From: Scleromatobacter humisilvae
GTDB taxonomy: Bacteria; Pseudomonadota; Gammaproteobacteria; Burkholderiales; Burkholderiaceae_C
DNA: 64,000 nucleotides
Direction of reading: 5' to 3'
Assembly (NCBI RefSeq): GCF_023231945.1
Contig: NZ_JAJLJH010000001.1
Location: 1,612,001-1,676,000, forward strand
Below are positions 35,681-44,630 of this stretch, piece by piece; within the stretch, counting starts at the first letter, position 1, and each line of letters starts with the position of its first letter. The notes beneath the pieces are model-generated. The model made no database searches, was not told the origin of the DNA, and was given only the letters and a program-made list of their open reading frames with translations. The position numbers were made by a program, and so were the translations under genes.

Positions 35681-38028
35681 CCGCAACCGCCCCGCGCCAC
35701 CTCGAACCGCCGCACGCCAGCGCCGGCGTCGGCACGCCGCGGCCGCACGAGTCGGCGCACCTGCACGTCGCCGGCACGGCCACCTACATCGACGACATCC
35801 CCGAGCTGGCCGGCACGCTGCACGCCGCGCTGGGGCTGTCGCCCGTCGCGCACGGCCGGCTGCGTTCGATGGATCTCGCGAAGATCCGCGCGCTGCCGGG
35901 CGTCGTCGACGTGTTCTGCGCCGCCGACATCCCCGGCCACAACGACTGCGGGCCGATCCTGCACGACGATCCGATCCTGGCCGACGGCGAGCTGCGCCAC
36001 GTCGGCCAGCCGGTGTTCGCGGTCGTCGCGCGCACGCGCGGGGACGCGAGACGCGCGGCGGCGCGGGCGCGCGAGGTGCTGGACATCGAGCCGCTCGAGC
36101 CCGTGCTGACGCAGCGCGAGGCGCATGCGCGCGGCCAGTACGTGATCCCCGCGATCCACCTGGCGCGCGACACGGTCGAAGGCGGCGCGCGCGCCGCGAT
36201 CGCCGCGGCGCCGCATCGGCTCGCCGGCGCGCTGGAGGTCGGCGGCCAGGAGCAGTTCTACCTCGAAGGCCAGATCAGCTACGCCGTGCCGGCCGAGGAC
36301 GACGGCATGAAGCTGCATTGCTCGACGCAGCATCCGTCCGAGATGCAGCACCTGGTCGCGCACGCGCTGGGCCTGAAGTCGCACCACGTGCACGTCGAGT
36401 GCCGGCGCATGGGCGGCGGCTTCGGCGGCAAGGAATCGCAGTCGGGACTGTTCGCCTGCGTCGCGGCGATCGCGGCGCGGCGCACGGGCCGGCCGGTGAA
36501 GCTGCGGCTGGATCGCGACGACGACTTCCTGATCACCGGCCGCCGCCACTGCTTCTCGTACGACTACGAGGTCGGCTTCGACGACGCGGGCCGCGTGCTG
36601 GGCCTGGCGATGACGCTGATCTCGCGCGCCGGGCACTCGGCGGATTTGTCCGGCCCGGTGATGACGCGCGCGCTGTGCCACGTCGACAACGCGTACTGGC
36701 TGCCCGACGTCGAGCTGCACGGCTTCTCGGCGAAGACCAACACGCAGAGCAACACCGCGTTCCGCGGCTTCGGCGGGCCGCAGGGGGCGATCGTCACCGA
36801 GGTGATCCTCGACTCGATCGCGCGCCGGCTGCAGCTCGACGCGCTGGACGTGCGGCGCGCCAACTACTACGGCATCGGCGAGCGCGACACGACGCCCTAC
36901 GGACAGCCGGTCAGGGACAACATCCTCGACCCGCTGACCGACGCGCTCGTGGCGAGCAGCGGCTATCGCGCGCGGCGCGAGGCCGCCGCCGCGTTCAACG
37001 CGCGCAGCCCGTGGATCAAGCGCGGGCTCGCGTTCACGCCGGTGAAATTCGGCATCTCGTTCAACGTGCGCCACCTGAACCAGGCCGGTGCGCTGGTGCA
37101 CGTCTATGTCGACGGCTCGATCCTCGTGAACCACGGCGGCACCGAGATGGGCCAGGGCATCAACACCAAGGTGGCGCAGGTCGTCGCGCACGAGCTGGGC
37201 GTCGCCTACGGCCGCGTGCGCGCGACGGCCACCGACACGCAGAAGATCGCCAACACCTCGGCCACCGCGGCGTCGACCGGCGCCGACCTGAACGGCAAGG
37301 CCGCGCAGGCCGCGGCGCTGACGATCCGCAAGCGCCTGGCCGACTTCGCCGCGCGCACCTTCGGCGGCGTCGCGGCCGATGTCGTCTTCGAAAACGACAC
37401 CGTGCGGGTGCAGGACACGGTGCTGCCGTTCCCCGATCTGGTGCGACGAGCCTACGAGGACCGCGTGCAGCTGTGGTCGGACGGCTTCTACGCGACACCC
37501 GGCCTGCGCTGGGATCCGAAGGCGACGAAGGGCCGGCCGTTCTACTACTTCAGCTACGGCGCGGCGGTGTCCGAGGTCGCCGTGGACACGCTCACCGGCG
37601 AGTGGCGCCTGCTGCGCGCGGACGTGCTGCACGACGTCGGCCGCTCGCTCAACCCGGCGATCGACGTCGGCCAGATCGAGGGCGCGTTCATCCAGGGCAT
37701 GGGCTGGCTGACGACCGAGGAGCTCGTGTGGCACCCGAAGACGGGCCTGCTGACGACTCACGCGCCGAGCACGTACAAGATCCCGACCGCCAACGACTGC
37801 CCGCCCGTCTTCAACGTGGCGCTGTTCGACAACGAGAACGTCGAGGACAGCATCCATCGCAGCAAGGCGGTCGGCGAGCCGCCGCTGCTGCTGGCGTTCT
37901 CCGTATTCCTGGCGATACGGGATGCCGTATCCGCGGCCGCTGGCCACCGCATCGATCCGCCGCTGCGCGCGCCCGCGACGCCGGAGGCGATCCTCGCCGC
38001 CATCGACGCGGTTCGCGCGAGGGACTGA
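35677..38028 (+). CDS. xdhB: Xanthine dehydrogenase molybdopterin-binding subunit
   Basis: Encodes 783 residues from a GTG start at 35677 that overlaps the xdhA stop; the first conserved stretch is HESAHLHVAGTATYIDDIPE. It oxidises hypoxanthine and xanthine to urate at a molybdenum cofactor. Seen motifs: GGQEQFYLE near 190, MGGGFGGKE near 245-255 (Mo-cofactor contact), TAFRGFGGPQGAIV with the active-site Arg near 365, GGTEMGQGINTKV near 485-500, and VGEPPLLLA with the catalytic Glu near 730. Length is that expected for XdhB. Second gene of xdhABC; xdhC starts 4 bp after its stop. Confidence 0.96.
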   Translation: MTATAPRHLEPPHASAGVGTPRPHESAHLHVAGTATYIDDIPELAGTLHAALGLSPVAHGRLRSMDLAKIRALPGVVDVFCAADIPGHNDCGPILHDDPILADGELRHVGQPVFAVVARTRGDARRAAARAREVLDIEPLEPVLTQREAHARGQYVIPAIHLARDTVEGGARAAIAAAPHRLAGALEVGGQEQFYLEGQISYAVPAEDDGMKLHCSTQHPSEMQHLVAHALGLKSHHVHVECRRMGGGFGGKESQSGLFACVAAIAARRTGRPVKLRLDRDDDFLITGRRHCFSYDYEVGFDDAGRVLGLAMTLISRAGHSADLSGPVMTRALCHVDNAYWLPDVELHGFSAKTNTQSNTAFRGFGGPQGAIVTEVILDSIARRLQLDALDVRRANYYGIGERDTTPYGQPVRDNILDPLTDALVASSGYRARREAAAAFNARSPWIKRGLAFTPVKFGISFNVRHLNQAGALVHVYVDGSILVNHGGTEMGQGINTKVAQVVAHELGVAYGRVRATATDTQKIANTSATAASTGADLNGKAAQAAALTIRKRLADFAARTFGGVAADVVFENDTVRVQDTVLPFPDLVRRAYEDRVQLWSDGFYATPGLRWDPKATKGRPFYYFSYGAAVSEVAVDTLTGEWRLLRADVLHDVGRSLNPAIDVGQIEGAFIQGMGWLTTEELVWHPKTGLLTTHAPSTYKIPTANDCPPVFNVALFDNENVEDSIHRSKAVGEPPLLLAFSVFLAIRDAVSAAAGHRIDPPLRAPATPEAILAAIDAVRARD

Positions 38029-38032
38029 CGCC

Positions 38033-38896
38033 ATGGACCGCGACACCCGCCTCGCCGCGATGCACTGGCTGGAGCAGCGAACGCCGGCGGTGGTCGTCGA
38101 GATCGTCGAGGCGCGCGGCTCCGCGCCGCGGGGCGCGGGCACGCGCATGCTGGTCTCGGCCGTGCAGGCGATCGGCACGATCGGCGGCGGGCACCTCGAA
38201 TTCAAGGCGCTGGCGGCGGCGCGGGCAATGCTCGCCGCGCGCGAGACGCAGGCGCGCCGCGAGCGCTACCCGCTCGGGCCCGCGCTGGGCCAGTGTTGCG
38301 GCGGCGTGGTCGAGGTCGAGTACGCGCTGCTGGACGACAGCGCGATCGCCCGCTGGCCGGCGAGCCCGCCGCTGATGCACCTGCAGATGCACGGCGGCGG
38401 CCACGTCGGCCGCGCGATCGCGACGCTGCTGGCGACGCTGGACGTGCACTGCGACTGGATCGACGAGCGCGACGACGCCTTCGAGCCGACGACGACGCTG
38501 GGCACGCCGTGGCCCGACAACGTGCGGCGCCGCGTCGCCGACGGCGCCGAAGCCGAGGTCGCCGCGGCGCCGGCCGGCGCGTTCTTCCTGGTGCTGACGC
38601 ATGACCACGCGCTGGACCTGCGCATCGTCGAAGCCGCGCTGCGGCGCGACGACGCGGGCTTCGTCGGCGTGATCGGCTCGAAGTCCAAGCGCGAGCGCTT
38701 CCGCCATCGGCTCGAGCAGCGCGGGATGAGCGACGAGCGCATCGCGCGGATGCAGTGCCCGGTGGGGATCGCGGGGATCACGGGCAAGCAGCCCGAGATC
38801 ATCGCGCTGGCGGTCGTCGCGCAGTTGATGCAGCACGCCACGGAACACGCCGAGACGCTCAGTCCGGCTTCGCCCCGGCCTCGTACCATCGCTTGA
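38033..38896 (+). CDS. xdhC: Xanthine dehydrogenase accessory protein
   Basis: Encodes 287 residues. XdhC binds Mo cofactor, supports its sulfuration and inserts it into XdhB. Seen here: an N-terminal EARGSAPRGAGTRMLV, GTIGGGHLEFKA near residue 50, GPALGQCCGGVVEVE near 85 with the adjacent cysteines that bind the cofactor, and a Rossmann-like C-terminal part (MHGGGHVGRAIATLL, THDHALDL, GSKSKRERF, CPVGIAGITGKQPEIIAL). Its last 38 bp overlap the convergent puuD gene. Confidence 0.95.
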   Translation: MDRDTRLAAMHWLEQRTPAVVVEIVEARGSAPRGAGTRMLVSAVQAIGTIGGGHLEFKALAAARAMLAARETQARRERYPLGPALGQCCGGVVEVEYALLDDSAIARWPASPPLMHLQMHGGGHVGRAIATLLATLDVHCDWIDERDDAFEPTTTLGTPWPDNVRRRVADGAEAEVAAAPAGAFFLVLTHDHALDLRIVEAALRRDDAGFVGVIGSKSKRERFRHRLEQRGMSDERIARMQCPVGIAGITGKQPEIIALAVVAQLMQHATEHAETLSPASPRPRTIA

Positions 38897-40058
38897 GCAT
38901 CCCGCGCTCGGCGTCGGTGATCTGCGTGGCGTTGTTCAGCGGCATCGCCTTGAGCACGACGGCCTGCTGGACTATCTGCGGCGCGTGCGCGAGGATCTGG
39001 TCCGGCGCGTCCAGGCGCACGCCCTTGTTGGCAACCTGCGCGTTGTGGCACAGGCTGCAGCGCTCCTTGACGACGGCCTGCACCTGAGCGAACGTGGGCG
39101 CAGGCGCGCGTGCGGACGCCACCGGCGCGGCGATCGGCGCCGGCTTCAGCCAGACGCCGAGGCCCACCAGCAGCGCGCAGCCGAGGATCGCGTACTCCCA
39201 CGGCACGCGCCTGCCCAGCACCAGCGCGCGATGGCGCGCGACGAACGACGTCCGGATCAATGCGCCGGCGGCCATCATCACGACCAGCACGATCCAGTTG
39301 CCGGCGGCGCCGTGCAGGAACGCGTAGTGGTTGCTGAGCATCGCGGCCAGCACCGGCAGCGTGAAGTAGGTGTTGTGCACGCTGCGCTGCTTGGCGCGCC
39401 GGCCGTGCGCCGGGTCGACCGGCTCGCCCGCCTTCATCTGCGCGATGACCTTGCGCTGCCCCGGGATGATCCAGAAGAACACGTTGGCGCTCATGCTCGC
39501 GGCCAGCATGCCGCCGACCAGCACGAACGCGGCGCGTCCGGCGAACAGGTCGCAGGCGAGCCAGGACGCGAAGGCGACGAGCAGCGCGACGAGCGCCCCG
39601 GCGACGCGCTGGTCGCCCTGGTCGAACAGGCGGCAGATCGCGTCGTAGCCCAGCCAGAACACGACGATAAAGGCCAGCGCGCACGGGATCGCGGCCGCGG
39701 GCGTCCACGCGTGCACGCGCGGGTCGATGAGGAAGGTGTCGGCCTGGAACAGGTAGATCGCGGTGAACAGCGCGAAGCCGGTCAGGAAGGTCGAATAGCT
39801 TTCCCAGTAGAACCAGTGCAGGTGCTCGGGCAACTGCCTGGGCGCGCCCAGGTACTTCTGCGGGTTGTAGAAGCCGCCGCCGTGCACGGCCCACAGTTCG
39901 CCGCCGACGCCCTTCTCGCGCAGTTCCGCGTCGGTCGGCTCGACGAGGCTGGAATCGAGGAACACGAAGTAGAACGAGGAGCCGATCCACGCGATCGCGA
40001 CGATCACGTGCGCCCAGCGCAGCAGGAAGTTGATCCAGTCGAGGAGGTAGGGATCCAT
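38859..40058 (-). CDS. puuD: Urate hydroxylase PuuD, membrane protein with C-terminal cytochrome c domain
   Basis: Encodes 399 residues. An N-terminal membrane part with about 8 helices (DUF989; HVIVAIAWIGSSFYFVFLD and EHLHWFYWESYSTFLTGFALF) is fused to a cytochrome c domain with haem site CSLCH at 334-338 and a likely axial Met in LKAMPLNNATQ. PuuD oxidises urate to 5-hydroxyisourate, passing electrons to the respiratory chain, in place of a soluble uricase. Upstream on the same strand, 37 bp away, is the hydroxyisourate hydrolase gene that uses its product. Convergent overlap with xdhC. Confidence 0.95.
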   Translation of the reverse strand: MDPYLLDWINFLLRWAHVIVAIAWIGSSFYFVFLDSSLVEPTDAELREKGVGGELWAVHGGGFYNPQKYLGAPRQLPEHLHWFYWESYSTFLTGFALFTAIYLFQADTFLIDPRVHAWTPAAAIPCALAFIVVFWLGYDAICRLFDQGDQRVAGALVALLVAFASWLACDLFAGRAAFVLVGGMLAASMSANVFFWIIPGQRKVIAQMKAGEPVDPAHGRRAKQRSVHNTYFTLPVLAAMLSNHYAFLHGAAGNWIVLVVMMAAGALIRTSFVARHRALVLGRRVPWEYAILGCALLVGLGVWLKPAPIAAPVASARAPAPTFAQVQAVVKERCSLCHNAQVANKGVRLDAPDQILAHAPQIVQQAVVLKAMPLNNATQITDAERGMLKRWYEAGAKPD

Positions 40059-40095
40059 GCGTGCAGGCGATGCAAGAGCCGCGCCAGGGGCGGCG

Positions 40096-40509
40096 TCAGC
40101 TGCCGCGGTAGGTCGAGTACGACCACGGGCTCGCGAGCAGCGGCACGTGGTAGTGCGAGGACGCGTCGGCGATGCCGAAGTCGAGCGGCACGCGATCGAG
40201 GAACGCGGGCTCGGGCAGCGCGATGCCGCGCGCGCGGAAATATGCGCCGACCTCGAACGCGAGCCGGTAGCGACCCGCGTGGAACGCGCCGCCTTCGAGC
40301 AGCGGGCCGCCGGCGCGGCCGTCGGCGTCGAGCGCCACCTCGCGCAGCAGCGTGGGCAGGTCGCCATCGATGCGATACAGCGCGACGCGCATGCCGGCCG
40401 CGGGGCAGCCGTTCATCGTGTCGAGGACGTGCGTGGTCAGGAAACCCATGGGAGCCGGCGGCGAGGACGAAGCAGTCGACATCGTGTCAGATTTCGCCGC
40501 GACGGTCAT
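40096..40509 (-). CDS. hiuH: Hydroxyisourate hydrolase (transthyretin-like)
   Basis: Up to 137 residues; internal ATGs at 40482 and 40449 are also plausible starts, and the conserved sequence begins at GFLTTHVLDTMNG. Hydrolyses 5-hydroxyisourate to OHCU. The N-terminal His (TTHVLD), the LYRIDGD strand, and the diagnostic C-terminal tetrapeptide YRGS at the very end are all present; HYHVPLLASPWSYSTYRGS is the signature tail. No signal peptide, so cytoplasmic. Lies between the LuxR regulator gene and puuD on one strand. The next enzyme, OHCU decarboxylase, is not in this window. Confidence 0.95.
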   Translation of the reverse strand: MTVAAKSDTMSTASSSPPAPMGFLTTHVLDTMNGCPAAGMRVALYRIDGDLPTLLREVALDADGRAGGPLLEGGAFHAGRYRLAFEVGAYFRARGIALPEPAFLDRVPLDFGIADASSHYHVPLLASPWSYSTYRGS

Positions 40510-40542
40510 GCGCCATCGCGGATAGCGAACATGCCCCGTGTC

Positions 40543-41352
40543 TCAGGCCAGGTCGGCCCGCGCCGCGCCGCCGGTTCGCGGGCGCAAGGCCGCCACCATC
40601 GGCGGCAGCCGCGAGACCTGCTTGACGATGTCGACGATGCTGGCGCAGCCGGTCTTGGCCTTGAGGTTGTTGACGTGGGTGCGCACCGTGGCCTCGCCGA
40701 TCTCCAGGCGCGCGGCGATCTCCTTGGCACGCAGGCCCTCGCACAGCGCGGCCAGCACCTGCTGCTCGCGCGTCGTCAGGCCATGCTCGCGGGCGTGGGC
40801 GTCGATCGACAGGGTCTCGGCGATGCGGCTGCGCTCGAACGAGATCAGCACCGCGTGGCCGGCGTGCGCCTGCGTGAGGGCCACCGGCAGCGGCACGATC
40901 GACAGGCCGACGCGGCCGTGGCCGCCGGCGGCGATCGTCAGCAGCGTGCGCAGGCCCTGGTCGCGCGCCGCGGCCAGCGCGGCATCGAGCTGGCGCTGCT
41001 CCGACGCCGTGCGGCTCACGAGACGCTGGCGCGCCAGCCGCAGCGACGTCGTCGACGCCAGCTCGTTCCGCGCCGCCTGGTTGGCATGCACCACGAAGCC
41101 GTCAGCCGACAGCATCAGCAGCCCGTAGTCGACCTCGTCGAGGACGCAGGCCAGCAACTGCGCCAGGCTCGCCGCGGGCCCGGTGCGGCGCTCGGGGCCG
41201 CAGTAGGCGAGCTGGTCGTCGAGCGCCGCCAGCTCGATGTTGGCAGGCAGCGGAGGCGCGGCGCGCCCCGCCACCGCCTCGACACCCGCACTGCGCTCGC
41301 CCTCGCTCGCGCCCGGCATCCTGGCTGGACGCCCCGTTTTTGTCGTGCCCAT
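40543..41352 (-). CDS. LuxR family transcriptional regulator with PAS-like N-terminus
   Basis: Encodes 269 residues. The C-terminal helix-turn-helix is clear (about 195-255): LTTREQQVLAALCEGLRAKE, then IGEATVRTHVNNLKAKTG. The N-terminal 180 residues include a PAS-like segment (VDYGLLMLSADGFVVHANQA). It is an orphan without receiver domain or LuxI. It lies 33 bp upstream of hiuH on the same strand, and its start faces the PEP-CTERM gene across a 154-bp AT-rich spacer, so it could control either. It resembles regulators found beside urate-degradation and PEP-CTERM genes alike; target is unknown. Confidence 0.85.
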   Translation of the reverse strand: MGTTKTGRPARMPGASEGERSAGVEAVAGRAAPPLPANIELAALDDQLAYCGPERRTGPAASLAQLLACVLDEVDYGLLMLSADGFVVHANQAARNELASTTSLRLARQRLVSRTASEQRQLDAALAAARDQGLRTLLTIAAGGHGRVGLSIVPLPVALTQAHAGHAVLISFERSRIAETLSIDAHAREHGLTTREQQVLAALCEGLRAKEIAARLEIGEATVRTHVNNLKAKTGCASIVDIVKQVSRLPPMVAALRPRTGGAARADLA

Positions 41353-41446
41353 GAACCCTCGCCTCTCGTTGTGGACCCATCCTGCTCGCGCATTGTTTGC
41401 CGGCGATTGCTGATGATCTCAACTTTTTGTGGATGTGCGGCCGCAG

Positions 41447-41462
41447 CATTTGAATTGAAATG
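41447..41462. promoter_or_regulatory. AT-rich palindrome upstream of a PEP-CTERM gene
   Basis: CATTTGAATTGAAATG has 5-bp arms (CATTT/AAATG) around six bases, 45 bp before the PEP-CTERM ATG and within the most AT-rich part of this divergent spacer. A dimeric regulator such as the divergent LuxR protein could bind it. A GAGGG Shine-Dalgarno precedes the downstream ATG. Confidence 0.4.
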
Positions 41463-41506
41463 ACTCGACTGTCAACGGCTGTAATGGCCACCACGGAGGG
41501 TTTCCC

Positions 41507-42076
41507 ATGATCAAGACAATGACGGCCGTCGCCGCGAGCCTGCTGCTGGCCGGCGCCGCCAACGCCGGCACCGTGTTCAACGTCGATGCCCTGGCCGACT
41601 CCTGGAACTCCGGCGCCGGCGCCGGCCTGGACACCGGCATCGCGCTGACCGCGGGCCAGGCCTTCACCGTCACCGCGGGCGCGGGCGACCTCTGGAGCGC
41701 AGGCGCGCTGCCGCGCTGGTCCAACGCCAACGGCCTGACCGGCAACCTGTTCGCCACCGGCACCGACGAATCGGGCGAGGCCGCCGGTACCCTGATCGGC
41801 CAGGACTTCGGCATCTTCGACGGCTTCGCGTTCGGCGAGCTCGTCGGCCAGATCGGCAACGGCGCCTACTTCGCCGTCGGCACCAGCTTCGCCGGCGCGG
41901 CCAACGCCACCGGCGACCTCAAGCTGTTCTACTGGGACAGCAACTTCGCCGACAACAGCGGCTCCGTGGCCGTCGACGTGTCGGTCGTGCCGGAACCCGG
42001 CTCGGTCGCGCTGATGCTGGCCGGGCTGGGCATCGTCGGCGGCCTGGCCCGCCGTCGCTCGAAGCAAGTGGGCTGA
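41507..42076 (+). CDS. PEP-CTERM sorting-domain exported protein
   Basis: Encodes 189 residues. Signal peptide about 1-20 (AGAANA). The mature part is rich in Gly, Ala, Asp and aromatic residues with few charges, like other surface PEP-CTERM proteins. The C-terminal sorting signal is complete: VPEPG at 161-165, a hydrophobic helix (VALMLAGLGIVGGLA) and the basic end RRRSK. Exosortase would cleave after this motif; no exosortase gene is in the window. Expressed alone, with its own terminator at 42098-42120. Confidence 0.93.
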   Translation: MIKTMTAVAASLLLAGAANAGTVFNVDALADSWNSGAGAGLDTGIALTAGQAFTVTAGAGDLWSAGALPRWSNANGLTGNLFATGTDESGEAAGTLIGQDFGIFDGFAFGELVGQIGNGAYFAVGTSFAGAANATGDLKLFYWDSNFADNSGSVAVDVSVVPEPGSVALMLAGLGIVGGLARRRSKQVG

Positions 42077-42097
42077 GCGCCCGCCGCTCCCGCACGA

Positions 42098-42120
42098 AAG
42101 GCGCCCCGGCGCCTTTTTTG
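42098..42120 (+). terminator. Rho-independent terminator after the PEP-CTERM gene
   Basis: AAAGGCGCC pairs with GGCGCCTTT around a short loop and is followed by a run of six T. The A-run on the other side means it could also work for the convergent histidine kinase gene, whose stop is 20 bp further on. Confidence 0.9.
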
Positions 42121-42140
42121 CTGCCCGGACGGCGAAGCCG

Positions 42141-44630
42141 TCAGCCGACCGCGACGGTGCTGCGCGCGATGGCCTGGGCCAGCCGATCGACGTCGATCGG
42201 CTTGGCCACGTAGTCGTCCATGCCCGCGGCCAGGCAGCGCTGGCGGTCTTCCTCGAAGGCGTTGGCCGTCATCGCGATGATGGGCAGCGTGGCGCGCGCG
42301 TCGCCGAGCGCGCGGATCGCCTGCGTGGCCTCCATGCCGTCCATGCCGGGCATCTGCAGGTCCATCAGCACGAGGTCGTAGTCGCCGCGGCGCACGGCCT
42401 CGACGGCCAGCTGGCCGTTGGCCACCAGGTGCACGCGGTGGCCCATGCGCGTGAGGACGGCGTTGATCAGGATCTGGTTGACGTCGTTGTCCTCGGCCAC
42501 GAGGATGCGCAGCGGCGGCCGCGCCGGCTCGGACTGCTGCGTCTCGGCGGCCGCGGGCGCCAGCTCGCCGCGATCGACGAAGTGGCTGGGGATCGAGATC
42601 GTGAAACGGCTGCCCAGCCCCGGCGTGCTCGTCGTGTCGATCTCGCCGTCCATCATCTGCACGATCTCGCGCGTGATCGCCAGGCCCAGCCCGCTGCCGC
42701 CGTAGCGCCGCATCGTCGTGGAGTCGGCCTGGGTGAAGCGGTCGAACAGCGTGGGCATCGCGCTCGCGGCGATGCCGATGCCGGTGTCGCTGACCACCAG
42801 CCGCAGCGTCAGCGCGCGGTTGGCGCCGGGCTCGACGACCACGCCCACCTGCACCGCGCCTTCGTCGGTGAACTTGATCGCGTTGCCGATCAGGTTGAAC
42901 AGGATCTGCTGGATGCGGATCACGTCGCCCTGGATCAGCGCGTCCTCGTTGGGCGTGAACTCGAGCCGCAGCGCCAGGCCCTTGGACACCGCGCGTTCGC
43001 GCATCAGCGCCACCACGCCCTCGACCGCCGGGCGCAGGCTGAACGGCGCCGACGTGAGCTGCAGGTGGCCGGCCTCGATGCGCGAGACGTCCAGGATGTC
43101 GTTGATCAGCGCCAGCAGCAACCGGCCCGAGCTGCCGATCAGCTCGGCGTGGCGGCGCTGCTGCGAGTCGAGGTTGGAGTGCAGCATCAGCTCGTTGAGC
43201 CCGAGCACGGCGTTCAGCGGCGTGCGGATCTCGTGGCTCATCGTCGCGAGGAACTGCGACTTGGCCTGGTTCGCGGCCTCCGCGTTCATCTTGGCCTGCG
43301 CGAGCCGGCGCTCCGCGGCGGTGACGTCGTGGAACAGGCTGACGACGCCGCCGTCGCGCGTGCGGCGGTCGATGACATGGACGACGAGGCCGTTGCCGAG
43401 GTCCCGCTCCCAGTCGCCTTCCCCGGCACGATGCAGCGCCAGGCGCTCCTCCAGCCACAGCCGGCGTTGTTCGGCGGAGGCCTCGAGCATCGGCGTCTCG
43501 ACGAGCCGCCGCGCCAGGTCGGCGAACGGCACGCCCACGCGGATGATGTCGCGCACCCACGGCACCATCTCGAGATAGCGCTCGTTCCAGCGCACGACGC
43601 GATCGTCCCGGTCGCACAGCAGGAAGCCGTCGGGCATCACGGCCAGCGCCTCGTCCAGCGTCGCCACCGAGCGCGCCAGCGCGGCGCGCGCGTCGGCCAG
43701 GCGATTGAACTGCCACTGCGACAGCGCGCCGCCCACGAGCGTTAGCGCGATCAGCGCCAGCGAGGCCGTCACGATGATGTTGCGGTTCTGCTGCCAGGCG
43801 GCGAGCGCGTCGGCCAGCGGCAGGCTCACGGTGACGCGCAGCGAGCGATAGAGCGTCGGGCGCACGGCCACGACCGCCGGCACGCCGGTGAGGCGCGACG
43901 GCGCGAGCACCGGGCCGCCGCGCAGGGCCTCGTCCGGCAGCGGCGCCGCCAGCTCGTGCGCGCGCAGGTACGACCCCGACGGCACGGTGGCCAGCACCTG
44001 GCCGTCCTCGCGTTCCAGCGTGACGCCCAGGCCCGGGCTGCCGCCGGCCTGCGCGATGATGGCGGCCAGCGCGGTCATCGGCACCTCGACGACGGCCAGC
44101 GCGGGCCGGCCGTCGGGCAGCGCCACGAGGCGCGCCAGGTAGACCGAAGGCTCGGTGGTGGACGGGCTGATCGCCGGGTCACTGATGGTCAGCTGCGGCA
44201 CGCCCTGCGCGAACACGCGCGCGGCGAAGCCGTCGGGCAGGCGCATGCCGTTGCGATCGCTCGAGGGCAGGCTGGCGGCCAGCGTGTGGCCGCTTTCGTC
44301 GACCAGCGCGGCGTCGTTGAACAGCAGTTGCCGGTCCTTGAACGCGGCGATCGCGCGATGTGCCGCGTCGGCGTCGAGCTGGCCCGATGCGCGCCAGGCG
44401 GGTGCGATCACGTCGGCCAGGCTGGTGAGCTGCAGGTCCAGCGCCAGCAGCGCGCGATTGAGTTCGGACTCCGAAGCAGCAACGGTCTGCGCGACGACCT
44501 GCTGCGCGCGCGCGACCGCGTCGCGCCGTTCGGACGCCACCAGCCACGAGGCCGTGACGACCAGCGCCAGCAGCAGCACGCCGGTCGCCGCCCACACGAT
44601 CGCGCTCGAACGTCTCAGCGACGCCGTCAT
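42141..44630 (-). CDS. Hybrid sensor histidine kinase with receiver domain
   Basis: Encodes 829 residues from the ATG overlapping the upstream stop (ATGA). Membrane segments at about 10-32 and 285-305 enclose a periplasmic Cache-like sensor (about 35-280). Then a PAS domain (325-440, LDEALAVMPDGFLLCDRDD), HisKA with phospho-His466 (ATMSHEIRTPLN), an ATPase domain with N box (LIGNAIKFTDEG) and G boxes (DTGIGI, GGSGLGLAI), and a C-terminal receiver with phospho-Asp757 (LMDLQMPGMDG). No Hpt domain and no separate response regulator are encoded here, so output is unknown. Coupled to a DctP-type periplasmic binding protein that may present ligand to the sensor. Confidence 0.93.
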   Translation of the reverse strand: MTASLRRSSAIVWAATGVLLLALVVTASWLVASERRDAVARAQQVVAQTVAASESELNRALLALDLQLTSLADVIAPAWRASGQLDADAAHRAIAAFKDRQLLFNDAALVDESGHTLAASLPSSDRNGMRLPDGFAARVFAQGVPQLTISDPAISPSTTEPSVYLARLVALPDGRPALAVVEVPMTALAAIIAQAGGSPGLGVTLEREDGQVLATVPSGSYLRAHELAAPLPDEALRGGPVLAPSRLTGVPAVVAVRPTLYRSLRVTVSLPLADALAAWQQNRNIIVTASLALIALTLVGGALSQWQFNRLADARAALARSVATLDEALAVMPDGFLLCDRDDRVVRWNERYLEMVPWVRDIIRVGVPFADLARRLVETPMLEASAEQRRLWLEERLALHRAGEGDWERDLGNGLVVHVIDRRTRDGGVVSLFHDVTAAERRLAQAKMNAEAANQAKSQFLATMSHEIRTPLNAVLGLNELMLHSNLDSQQRRHAELIGSSGRLLLALINDILDVSRIEAGHLQLTSAPFSLRPAVEGVVALMRERAVSKGLALRLEFTPNEDALIQGDVIRIQQILFNLIGNAIKFTDEGAVQVGVVVEPGANRALTLRLVVSDTGIGIAASAMPTLFDRFTQADSTTMRRYGGSGLGLAITREIVQMMDGEIDTTSTPGLGSRFTISIPSHFVDRGELAPAAAETQQSEPARPPLRILVAEDNDVNQILINAVLTRMGHRVHLVANGQLAVEAVRRGDYDLVLMDLQMPGMDGMEATQAIRALGDARATLPIIAMTANAFEEDRQRCLAAGMDDYVAKPIDVDRLAQAIARSTVAVG

